From the NCBI GenBank assembly GCA_021811005.1, contig JAJZPY010000057.1, positions 1 to 13,486 of the forward strand: a stretch of 13,486 bases of DNA, read 5' to 3'. A program made the position numbers and the translations under genes. The notes under the pieces were generated by a model. The model saw nothing but the letters and a program-made list of their open reading frames with translations. It had not been told where the DNA came from and searched no databases. Source of the stretch: Pseudomonadota bacterium. GTDB taxonomy: Bacteria; Pseudomonadota; Gammaproteobacteria; Burkholderiales; Ferrovaceae. Shown here piece after piece: positions 7,245-13,486 of the stretch; position 1 is the first letter of the stretch, and every line of letters starts with the position of its first letter.

Positions 7245-8159
7245 CTAGTCTCCCGCCATCATGCGCGCCGGATGCAGGCGCCGTTCCGAGGTGAGTTCAC
7301 AAATGCCAAGAAAGCGGTTGCCCGGGTTGTAAACCCGGAAACGCTGTCCCGGCGGGTCCGGTATGCTGCAGGCCGGCCTTTGTCCGCGCTGCACGGCCAG
7401 GCTTTGGGCATCGTCCAGCTCCAGGCGCGGCATGCCCTGCAACAGGGCATCGGCCGGAAGCAGCAGGGCATCGCGCCCCGGGGAATCGAGGGATTCGAGG
7501 GTTTCCATCGTGGTTGCCGCGTCCAGGGTAAACGGCCCGGCTCCCGTTCTGCGCAGCCCGGTCAAATATCCGCCGCACCCCAGCGCTTCGCCGATATCCT
7601 GGGCCAGCACGCGAATATAGGTGCCTTTGCTGACCGTGACCGAGAGGGACAGGGTTTCACCATCCCAGCCTTCCATTCGTTGGGCCAGCACTTCGATACG
7701 GCGTTCGGCCCGCGGCACTTCGAGTCCGGCACGTGCGTAACTGTAGAGCGGGCGCCCTTCCACCTTGAGGGCCGAATGCATGGGCGGGCGCTGGACCTGG
7801 ATTCCTTCGAACTGTTTCAGGGCTGCCTGCAGATCCGATGCGCTCCCCGGAAAAGGCTGTTTGCGCGCGATCTCGCCTTCGCCGTCTCCAGTGCTGCTGG
7901 TGTAGCCCAGGCGAATCTGTGCAAGGTAGGTTTTGGGCGCATCGAGCAGCCAGCCGGAAAATTTGGTGGCTTCTCCCAGGCAGATGGCAAGCAGTCCGGT
8001 GGCATGCGGATCGAGGGTGCCCGTGTGACCCGCCTTCTGGGCGCAGAAAAGGCGACGCACCCGCTGCAACGCGGCGTTCGAGGAAAGACCGAAAGGCTTG
8101 TCGAGCAGGAAAACGCCCGTTATGGCGCGGCGCGGCTCACGACTTGGGGTGTTTGGCAT
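7245..8159 (-). CDS. truB: tRNA pseudouridine(55) synthase TruB
   Basis: This 304-residue enzyme converts uridine 55 in the T-loop of tRNAs to pseudouridine. Recognised by LLDKPFGLSSN (residues 18-28), and the catalytic motif GHTGTLDPHATGLL with the active aspartate at D50. The stretch around 79-111 and YSYARAGLEVPR near 135 fit the TruB fold, and the C-terminus (about 240-304) matches the extra PUA-like domain of the long bacterial type. Start ATG 8159 lies inside the end of rbfA (23-base overlap). No in-frame ATG follows before the conserved VFLLDKP, so the overlap seems real; a GAGG sequence about 12 bases upstream may serve as ribosome binding site. It is the usual last core gene of the rimP-nusA-infB-rbfA-truB operon. 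Confidence 0.97.
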   Translation of the reverse strand: MPNTPSREPRRAITGVFLLDKPFGLSSNAALQRVRRLFCAQKAGHTGTLDPHATGLLAICLGEATKFSGWLLDAPKTYLAQIRLGYTSSTGDGEGEIARKQPFPGSASDLQAALKQFEGIQVQRPPMHSALKVEGRPLYSYARAGLEVPRAERRIEVLAQRMEGWDGETLSLSVTVSKGTYIRVLAQDIGEALGCGGYLTGLRRTGAGPFTLDAATTMETLESLDSPGRDALLLPADALLQGMPRLELDDAQSLAVQRGQRPACSIPDPPGQRFRVYNPGNRFLGICELTSERRLHPARMMAGD

Positions 8160-8505
8160 CCGATGCGACCGCCTCGTCGATCAGGCTGGTGATGGCCATG
8201 GCGCGGTCGAGCGTCTGGTCTTCAAGAAAATGCAGCTGCGGCTGGGTGCGTGTGGTCAGGCGCTTCCCAAGCTGGCGACGCAGGAAGCCGGCGCTTTCGC
8301 GCAAGGCTTCGAGGGAACGCTGCAGGGATTCTGGGCCTTGCAGTGACGCAACGTACACCTTGGCATGACTGTAGTCAGCCGAAACCTCCACGGCGGTGAT
8401 GGTCACCATGCCCACACGCGGATCCTTGAGTTCGCGCCGGATCAGATCCGACAGGTCCTTCTGGATCTGGTCACCGATACGTCGACTGCGCGGGAAAGCT
8501 GCCAC
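8137..8505 (-). CDS. rbfA: 30S ribosome-binding factor RbfA
   Basis: This 122-residue, single KH-like domain protein binds immature 30S subunits and helps 16S rRNA 5' end maturation, notably in the cold. Family features are the N-terminal pattern RSRRIGDQIQKDLSDLIRRELKDPR, the centre VEVSADYSHAKVYV and the end RTQPQLHFLED. The start codon is GTG (8505-8503), supported by a strong Shine-Dalgarno GGAGGT 5 bases upstream and by alignment with the usual RbfA N-terminus; no nearby ATG would keep that region. It starts 13 bases after infB stops and its end overlaps truB by 23 bases. Confidence 0.96.
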   Translation of the reverse strand: MAAFPRSRRIGDQIQKDLSDLIRRELKDPRVGMVTITAVEVSADYSHAKVYVASLQGPESLQRSLEALRESAGFLRRQLGKRLTTRTQPQLHFLEDQTLDRAMAITSLIDEAVASDAKHPKS

Positions 8506-8510
8506 TGGGT

Positions 8511-8516
8511 ACCTCC
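8511..8516 (-). promoter_or_regulatory. Shine-Dalgarno site deciding the GTG start of rbfA
   Basis: GGAGGT on the minus strand lies 5 bases before the GTG at 8505-8503, in the short gap after the infB stop. The strong site supports the non-ATG start. Confidence 0.8.
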
Positions 8517-8518
8517 GC

Positions 8519-11218
8519 TTACAGCGTTCTGACCACTTCCACCACTTCGAATACTTCCAGCTTGTCGCCCACCTGGATATCGTTGTAGTTCTTGAGCGAG
8601 AGACCGCATTCGAATCCGGCTTTCACTTCGCGCACGTCGTCCTTGAAACGCTTGAGCGAGTCCAGTTCGCCGCTGTAGATCACCACGTCGTCGCGCAGCA
8701 GGCGCACACCGGAGCCCCGTTTGACGAGGCCTTCGAGCACGTAGCAGCCCGCCACGGTCCCCACCCGGGAGATGCGGAACACTTCCCGGATTTCCACGAG
8801 GCCGGTGACGTTTTCCTTGCGATCGGGTGTCAGCATGCCCGACAGGGCCGCCTTCACGTCGTCCACCACGTTGTAGATGATGTCGTAATAGCGCACGTCC
8901 ACGCCGCTTGACGCAATCAGCTTGCGGGCAGTGGCATCGGCGCGGGTATTGAAACCGACAATGACCGCCTTGGAAGCAAGTGCCAGGTTGACGTCGGATT
9001 CGGTGATGCCACCCACGGCCGCATGCACGATGTTGACCCGGACCTCGTCCGTGGACAGTTTCAGCAGTGACTGGATGAGCGCCTCGTAAGAACCCTGCAC
9101 GTCGGCCTTGATGATGAGCGAAAGGGTTTTCACTTCCCCTTCCCCCATCTGCTCGAACATGTTTTCAAGCTTGGCTGCCTGCTGCTTGGCAAGCTTCACG
9201 TCGCGGAACTTGCCTTGGCGGAACAGGGCGATTTCACGCGCCTTGCGTTCGTCGTTGAGCACCATGACGTCTTCGCCCGCCACGGGTACTTCGGTCAGGC
9301 CCTGGATTTCCACCGGAATCGAGGGGCCGGCCTCTTCCACCGGATGACCGGCCTCGTCCACCATGGCACGCACGCGGCCAAAGGAGGCCCCGGCAAGCAC
9401 CATGTCGCCACGATGCAAGGTGCCGGACTGAACCAGCACGGTCGCCACCGGACCGCGCCCCTTGTCGAGACGCGCTTCGATCACGATGCCCTTGGCCGGC
9501 GTGTTGCGCGGCGCCTTGAGTTCCAGCACTTCGGCCTGCAACAGCACGGACTCGAGCAGATCGTCGATGCCCTGCCCGGTCTTGGCGGACACCTGAACGA
9601 ACTGGGCGTCACCGCCGTATTCTTCGGGCAGAACGCCATGGGCCACCAGCTCGCTCTTGATGCGCTCGAAATTGGCTTCCGGCTTGTCGATCTTGTTGAC
9701 AGCCACCACCACCGGCACCTGGGCCGCCTTGGTGTGGTGGATGGCTTCGATGGTTTGGGGCATCACGCCGTCATCGGCGGCCACCACCAGAATCACGATG
9801 TCGGTCACCTTGGCTCCGCGCGCCCGCATGGCGGTAAACGCCTCATGGCCAGGGGTGTCGAGGAATGTCACCATGCCGCGCGCTGTTTCCACGTGATACG
9901 CGCCGATGTGCTGCGTAATCCCGCCGGCTTCGCCGCTGGCCACCCGCGTGCGACGGATGTAGTCGAGCAGCGAGGTTTTCCCGTGGTCCACGTGACCCAT
10001 CACGGTCACCACCGGGGCACGCGGTTCGGGCACGGCATCTTCGTGATCCTGGCCGGATTCCGCCAGCAGCGCTTCGGGATCATCCAGCTTGGCCGGTTTG
10101 GCCACGTGGCCCAGTTCCTCCACCACGATCATGGCGGTTTCCTGGTCCAGCACCTGGTTGATGGTCACCATCATGCCCATTTTCATGAGTGTCTTGATGA
10201 CTTCAGCCGCCTTGACGGCCATTTTCTGGGCGAGCACCGCCACGGTGATGGTTTCAGGGACCAGCACTTCGTGCACGATCGGCTCGGTAGGCACGGAGAA
10301 TGCGTGCGCGCCCTGCTCGCCTTTGTGATGCTTGGCATGGCGAGCCTTGGGATCGCGCCACCCGGCGGTCGGCGCGGCATCGCCCCGGGTTTTCAGGCCG
10401 CGGCGCTTGTTGCCGTCATCCATCCAGGTGGATGGTTTCTCGACTTTTTTACCGGCTTTCTTGACCGCACCCTTCTCTTCGGGCTTGGCGGCCGGACGAT
10501 GCAGGGTCCCGGTTTTTTCCGCAGCGGCTTTGGCGCTGGCCTTTTCGGCCTGGGCTCGTTCCGCTGCCACCCGGGCTTCCGCCTGGGCCTTTTCTTCCGC
10601 TTCCTTCTTGGCGCGCAAACGCGCCTGCTTGTCCTGTGCATCAGCCGTCTGCCGGGCTCTCAGCTCGGCCTGGCGCCGGGCTTCCTGCTCGCGCAAAGTA
10701 CGCTGGGCTTCATCGATCGGGCTGAGCGGCGCTGCTGCGGGCGAACTTTCCGCGGCCATCTCCACCACTTCCGGTTCCTCTTGCACGGGAGCGATGACTT
10801 CAGGCTCCACGGCTTCCACTTCCGGGACCGGGGGAATCACCGGAACTTCCGGCTCCGGCATCGGCGGCGCCGCTTCCGCGACCACTTCGGGTTCGGCCAC
10901 CGCTCCGGATTCGGAGACGTCGCGCTTCACCAGAACCCGTTTCTTGCGCACTTCCACCTGGATGGTGCGCGCCTTGCCGGTGGCGCTGTCCGCTTTCTTG
11001 ATTTCGCTGGTCTGCTTGCGTGTCAGCGTGATGCGCGTCTTGGGCTCGGACCGGCCATGCTGCTCACGCAAATGGTCGAGCAGTTGTGCCTTGTCCTTTT
11101 CGCTGACGGCATCTTCGGCCGCCGACTTACTGACTCCCGCGGCACGCAACTGCACCAGCAGCGTATCCGGGGTCACTTTCAACTCAGCTGCAAGATCAGC
11201 AACCGTTGCTTTTGCCAT
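8519..11218 (-). CDS. infB: Translation initiation factor IF-2
   Basis: This 899-residue GTPase brings initiator fMet-tRNA to the 30S subunit and promotes subunit joining. An IF2 N-terminal domain (residues 1-50, MAKATVADLAAELKVTPDTL) is followed by a long low-complexity linker: a Pro/Glu/Val-rich segment at about 107-155, then a highly charged Ala/Lys/Glu/Arg segment at about 170-260 likely to be helical. The second N-domain follows at about 318-372. The GTPase core shows G1 GHVDHGKT (408-415), G3 DTPGH (454-458), G4 NKID (508-511) and G5 SAK (544-546). Domains II, III and the fMet-tRNA-binding C-domain complete the protein to DKLEVFEVVEV. Start ATG 11218 has GGAGA 8 bases upstream. Length is within the range of proteobacterial IF-2 (E. 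coli 890). It lies 22 bases after nusA. Confidence 0.98.
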   Translation of the reverse strand: MAKATVADLAAELKVTPDTLLVQLRAAGVSKSAAEDAVSEKDKAQLLDHLREQHGRSEPKTRITLTRKQTSEIKKADSATGKARTIQVEVRKKRVLVKRDVSESGAVAEPEVVAEAAPPMPEPEVPVIPPVPEVEAVEPEVIAPVQEEPEVVEMAAESSPAAAPLSPIDEAQRTLREQEARRQAELRARQTADAQDKQARLRAKKEAEEKAQAEARVAAERAQAEKASAKAAAEKTGTLHRPAAKPEEKGAVKKAGKKVEKPSTWMDDGNKRRGLKTRGDAAPTAGWRDPKARHAKHHKGEQGAHAFSVPTEPIVHEVLVPETITVAVLAQKMAVKAAEVIKTLMKMGMMVTINQVLDQETAMIVVEELGHVAKPAKLDDPEALLAESGQDHEDAVPEPRAPVVTVMGHVDHGKTSLLDYIRRTRVASGEAGGITQHIGAYHVETARGMVTFLDTPGHEAFTAMRARGAKVTDIVILVVAADDGVMPQTIEAIHHTKAAQVPVVVAVNKIDKPEANFERIKSELVAHGVLPEEYGGDAQFVQVSAKTGQGIDDLLESVLLQAEVLELKAPRNTPAKGIVIEARLDKGRGPVATVLVQSGTLHRGDMVLAGASFGRVRAMVDEAGHPVEEAGPSIPVEIQGLTEVPVAGEDVMVLNDERKAREIALFRQGKFRDVKLAKQQAAKLENMFEQMGEGEVKTLSLIIKADVQGSYEALIQSLLKLSTDEVRVNIVHAAVGGITESDVNLALASKAVIVGFNTRADATARKLIASSGVDVRYYDIIYNVVDDVKAALSGMLTPDRKENVTGLVEIREVFRISRVGTVAGCYVLEGLVKRGSGVRLLRDDVVIYSGELDSLKRFKDDVREVKAGFECGLSLKNYNDIQVGDKLEVFEVVEVVRTL

Positions 11219-11240
11219 TCAAATTTTCTCCGAATCCCTC

Positions 11241-12716
11241 TCACTCAAACATCGGGGCACGTGCCGCCATGATGAGCTCCTTGGCCCGTTCCTCATCGAT
11301 CTCCGTCAGTTCGGACAGTTCGTCCACGGAGAGATCAGCCAGGTCCTGCACCGTTTTGATGCCCTTGGAAGCCAGCAGCAGGGCTGTTTCAGAATCCATG
11401 CCGGCCATGCTTTGCAAATCTTCGGCTGCGTGTTCCACCTGCTCTTCGGATGCGATGGCTTCCGTCAGCAGGGCATTGCGTGCCCGACTGCGCAGTTCGT
11501 TGACGGTGTCTTCGTCAAACGCTTCGATTTCGAGCATTTCATTCTTGGGAACGTAAGCCACTTCTTCCAGGGAGCTGAAACCTTCCTGGATGAGGATATT
11601 GGCCACTTCTTCATCCACGTCCAGCCGTTCCACGAACAGGTTGCGGATTTTCGAAGATTCCACCTCATCCTTTTCCTGGGCCTGGTCCTGGGTCATGATG
11701 TTGAGCGTCCAGCCGGTCAGTTCGGAGGCCAGCCGCACGTTCTGTCCGCTGCGGCCGATGGCCTGGGCGAGCTGCTCTTCATCCACCACCACGTCCATGC
11801 TGTGCGCGTCCTCGTCCACTCGGATGGAATTGACTTCAGCCGGAGCCAGGGCATTGATGACGAACTGGGCCGGGTCTTCGGACCACAGGATGATGTCCAC
11901 CCGTTCGCCCCCCAATTCGGCCGTCACGGCCTGCACGCGCGAACCGCGCATGCCGACGCAGGTGCCGATGGGATCGAGACGCCGGTCGTTGGACTTGACG
12001 GCGATTTTGGCGCGGATGCCGGGATCGCGCGCGGCGGATTTGATTTCAAGCAATCCTTCCTCGATTTCAGGAACCTCGAGCTCGAACAGCTTGATGATGA
12101 ACTCCGGGGCCACGCGCGACAGGATGAGCTGCGGGCCGCGTCCACCGCGTTCCACGCGCGACAGGTAACCGCGCACACGATCGCCCACGCGCAGGTTTTC
12201 GCGCTGGATCATCTGGTCGCGCGGCAGCAGCGCTTCAATGCGGCCGGATTCGATGATGGCGTTGCCGCGGTCAACACGCTTGACCGTCCCGGTCACCAGG
12301 CTTTCCTTGCGCTCGAGAAAATCATTGAGAATCTGCTCGCGTTCGGCATCGCGGATTTTCTGGAAAATCACCTGCTTGGCCGCCTGGGCGCCAATGCGGC
12401 CGAAATCCACCGGCTCGAGCGGTTCTTCGATGACGTCGCCGGGCTGGACATCGGGTTTGCGCAGCACCGCCTGGGACATCGGCATTTCCTGGAATTCCAA
12501 CAGCCAATCGGCGTCGTTGACCACCCGCCAGACCTGGAAGGAGGTGAAGTCGCCGGATTCACGGTCGATCTGGACCCGCACGTCGATGTCGTCTTCGCCG
12601 TGTTTTTTACGGGTTGCCGATGCCAATGCCAGTTCCAGCGCGACGAAAACGATGTCGGGATCGACATTTTTCTCGCGGGCCAGCGCATCCACCAGCATGA
12701 GCACTTCCTTACTCAT
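11241..12716 (-). CDS. nusA: Transcription termination/antitermination factor NusA
   Basis: This 491-residue RNA polymerase-binding protein controls pausing, intrinsic termination and antitermination. In order: N-terminal polymerase-binding domain (1-130), S1 domain (about 135-200, VTGTVKRVDRGNAIIE), KH1 (about 205-285 with GMRGSR at 255-260), KH2 (about 300-345 with IGRSGQN at 320-326), and two acidic C-terminal repeats (about 365-420 and 437-487) typical of proteobacterial NusA. The start is ATG 12716, not the in-frame TTG 15 bases upstream, because GGAGG sits between them at the proper distance and MSKEVLMLVDALAREKNV is the usual N-terminus. It starts 11 bases after rimP. A candidate leader attenuator upstream of rimP may let NusA regulate its own operon. 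Confidence 0.98.
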   Translation of the reverse strand: MSKEVLMLVDALAREKNVDPDIVFVALELALASATRKKHGEDDIDVRVQIDRESGDFTSFQVWRVVNDADWLLEFQEMPMSQAVLRKPDVQPGDVIEEPLEPVDFGRIGAQAAKQVIFQKIRDAEREQILNDFLERKESLVTGTVKRVDRGNAIIESGRIEALLPRDQMIQRENLRVGDRVRGYLSRVERGGRGPQLILSRVAPEFIIKLFELEVPEIEEGLLEIKSAARDPGIRAKIAVKSNDRRLDPIGTCVGMRGSRVQAVTAELGGERVDIILWSEDPAQFVINALAPAEVNSIRVDEDAHSMDVVVDEEQLAQAIGRSGQNVRLASELTGWTLNIMTQDQAQEKDEVESSKIRNLFVERLDVDEEVANILIQEGFSSLEEVAYVPKNEMLEIEAFDEDTVNELRSRARNALLTEAIASEEQVEHAAEDLQSMAGMDSETALLLASKGIKTVQDLADLSVDELSELTEIDEERAKELIMAARAPMFE

Positions 12717-12720
12717 AACG

Positions 12721-12725
12721 CCTCC
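12721..12725 (-). promoter_or_regulatory. Shine-Dalgarno site deciding the nusA start
   Basis: GGAGG on the minus strand lies 4 bases before ATG 12716, in the 11-base gap after the rimP stop codon. It lies downstream of the alternative TTG at 12731, so that longer start is unlikely. Confidence 0.8.
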
Positions 12726-12727
12726 AA

Positions 12728-13153
12728 TCAAATCTCCGGAACGAGGTTGGCGCGGTCAATACCCGCAACCTCCACTTCAATGGCCGTGCCATCCACATCC
12801 AATACCAGCTTGCCGCCCGCAATGGACACGATGCGGCCGACAAAATTCCGCTGCCCTGCCCGCGGCACGCGCAGGCGCAACTTGACCTCGCGACCCGCAA
12901 AGCGCTCGAAATCGGCTTCCCGCTTGAGTGGCCGATCCAGCCCGGGAGACGAAACTTCCAGCCGGTCGTAATCGATGCCTTCCACGGCAAACAGACGCGT
13001 CAGCTGGTTGCTGACCGCCACACAGTCCTCGACGCCAATGCCGCCGGCCTTGTCGATGAAAACCCGCAGCAAACCGCGCCCGGCACGCTCGAAATCAACG
13101 AATTCGTAGCCCAGACCGGTCACGGTTTTTTCGATCGACCCAGCAACATCCAT
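12728..13153 (-). CDS. rimP: Ribosome maturation factor RimP
   Basis: This 141-residue protein is needed for maturation of the 30S subunit. It has the two-domain RimP layout: an N-terminal alpha/beta domain (residues 1-75) with TGLGYEFVDFER, GLLRVFIDKAGGIGVEDC and the hallmark VSSPGLDRPL (about 67-76), then an SH3-like C-terminal domain with GRIVSIAGGKLVLDV. ATG 13153 was chosen because the family N-terminus (IEKTVTGLGYE) begins here and GGAGAGG lies 9 bases upstream. The frame stays open further upstream only by chance, running through a terminator hairpin and the aminopeptidase gene in another frame. It is the first gene of the nusA-infB operon. Confidence 0.96.
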   Translation of the reverse strand: MDVAGSIEKTVTGLGYEFVDFERAGRGLLRVFIDKAGGIGVEDCVAVSNQLTRLFAVEGIDYDRLEVSSPGLDRPLKREADFERFAGREVKLRLRVPRAGQRNFVGRIVSIAGGKLVLDVDGTAIEVEVAGIDRANLVPEI

Positions 13154-13185
13154 CCTGACCAGCCTCTCCAGCGCCCTGAACAAAT

Positions 13186-13214
13186 AAAAAATGGGCTCGA
13201 AGGCCCACTTTTTT
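13186..13214. terminator. Bidirectional intrinsic terminator upstream of rimP
   Basis: The arms TGGGC (13192-13196) and GCCCA (13203-13207) form a short GC-rich hairpin with a 6-base loop; on the plus strand a T-G wobble closes it further. It is flanked by A6 (13186-13191) and T6 (13209-13214), so either strand yields a hairpin followed by a U6 tract. On the minus strand it lies 26 bases past the aminopeptidase stop and 32 bases before rimP, so it can end aminopeptidase transcripts. If the promoter at 13239-13268 is used, it also lies inside the rimP leader. Confidence 0.75.
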
Positions 13215-13238
13215 ACGTCTTTCTCTATCGAGCTTATT

Positions 13239-13268
13239 ATTATAAGGGATTTTTGGACCAGCTGTCCA
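13239..13268 (-). promoter_or_regulatory. Sigma70-like promoter for the rimP-nusA-infB operon
   Basis: On the minus strand TGGACA (13268-13263, 5/6 to consensus) and a perfect TATAAT (13244-13239) are separated by 18 bases. The -10 box covers the stop codon of the aminopeptidase gene. Transcription would begin near 13232-13234, giving a leader of about 80 bases before rimP. No other good promoter fits in the 32 bases between the terminator and rimP. Confidence 0.6.
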
Positions 13269-13486
13269 GAAACTGCACGCCCCAGCTTACCCCGAAGCCC
13301 GTCACATCCGTACCCAGCGCCCCCAACCCGCCTTCGTTGCTGGAAGCAGACAGGTCCATGTGCAACCAGGGACGATCGTCCCGGAAACGGGACAGAAAAC
13401 GCGCGGCCAGAATATGGTCGGCCGTGCCGTCCGGGGTGCATTGCTTGACGTCCGCAATCTTGCTGTCGAGCGCCGGATCATAGTCG
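13240..13486 (-). CDS. Leucyl aminopeptidase-like metallopeptidase, family M17 (C-terminal fragment)
   Basis: A minus-strand frame enters from the right edge and ends at TAA 13242-13240, giving the last 81 residues. Features recalled from the C-terminal end of M17 (PepA-like) aminopeptidases are the segment DGTADHILAARFLSRF, then PWLHMDLSAS followed by GG-L, and the end TDVTGFGVSW. M17 enzymes are cytoplasmic, usually hexameric and dizinc, releasing N-terminal amino acids from peptides. The metal-binding and catalytic residues lie outside the window, so activity cannot be judged. The stop codon overlaps the -10 box of the presumed rimP promoter, and the terminator at 13186-13214 follows at a proper distance. 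I give no gene symbol because pepA and pepB-like branches cannot be told apart from this end. Confidence 0.75.
   Translation of the reverse strand, partial: DYDPALDSKIADVKQCTPDGTADHILAARFLSRFRDDRPWLHMDLSASSNEGGLGALGTDVTGFGVSWGVQFLDSWSKNPL

Noticed and set aside
10700..10900. Repeat-like Pro/Glu segment in infB as an inserted element or minisatellite
   Set aside because: It has no exact repeat units, stays in frame, and matches the low-complexity linker normal for proteobacterial IF-2.
9215..11272. 685-codon open frame on the + strand antisense to infB
   Set aside because: The translation is abnormally rich in His, Gly and Phe, typical of an antisense shadow of a GC-rich gene, with no family resemblance and no ribosome binding site noted.
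10332..12971. 879-codon open frame on the + strand antisense to infB, nusA and rimP
   Set aside because: It is the mirror of strongly GC-biased coding sequence on the other strand. The translation is Ser/Ala/Thr-rich low complexity with no recognisable domain, and it crosses three certain genes.
13154..13239. tRNA gene upstream of rimP, as metY is in E. coli
   Set aside because: The short gap holds only the promoter end, the terminator and the ribosome binding site; no cloverleaf or T-loop sequence is visible.
13154..13441. Longer rimP with an N-terminal extension
   Set aside because: It would read through the terminator hairpin and the aminopeptidase gene in a second frame. The ribosome binding site and family N-terminus place the start at 13153.

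Overview
The window is compact, GC-rich bacterial chromosome with no intergenic stretch over about 100 bases. The gene content (rimP-nusA-infB-rbfA-truB, an Atm1-type exporter, a PBP7-type endopeptidase, lutABC, livMGF) fits a Gram-negative member of the Pseudomonadota. A betaproteobacterium is my best guess, but no rRNA or other taxonomic marker is present, so this is inference. I see no mobile element, CRISPR array, tRNA or rRNA.

Layout. Left end (1-1669, + strand): the 3' end of a LivM-type permease gene, then the ATPase genes livG and livF, joined by a 4-base stop/start overlap. These form the cytoplasmic half of a branched-chain amino acid-type ABC importer. It meets the next block tail to tail, with only 4 bases between the stop codons. 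Everything from 1674 to the right edge lies on the - strand. In transcription order this is: the C-terminal end of an M17 leucyl aminopeptidase-like gene; a short region with a strong sigma70-like promoter and an intrinsic terminator; rimP, nusA, infB, rbfA, truB; an Atm1-type ABC exporter; a PBP7-like DD-endopeptidase; and lutA, lutB, lutC.

How the genes work together. RimP, RbfA and IF-2 act in 30S maturation and translation initiation, NusA in transcription elongation and termination, and TruB in tRNA modification. This is the classic nusA-infB operon. The exporter begins 3 bases after truB, so it may be an operon member. The endopeptidase follows after 47 bases, where a weak promoter is possible. 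The lut genes follow after 27 bases and overlap one another by 1 and 4 bases. LutABC is an iron-sulfur system for oxidising L-lactate to pyruvate. No lactate permease or lut regulator lies beside it here.

Most interesting point: a TGGACA-18 bp-TATAAT promoter lies across the end of the aminopeptidase gene, and the hairpin-U6 terminator falls between it and rimP. If that promoter is used, the terminator sits in the 5' leader of the operon that encodes NusA, a termination factor. This is a candidate autoregulatory attenuator. Otherwise the region looks ordinary; I did not find a convincing novel system.
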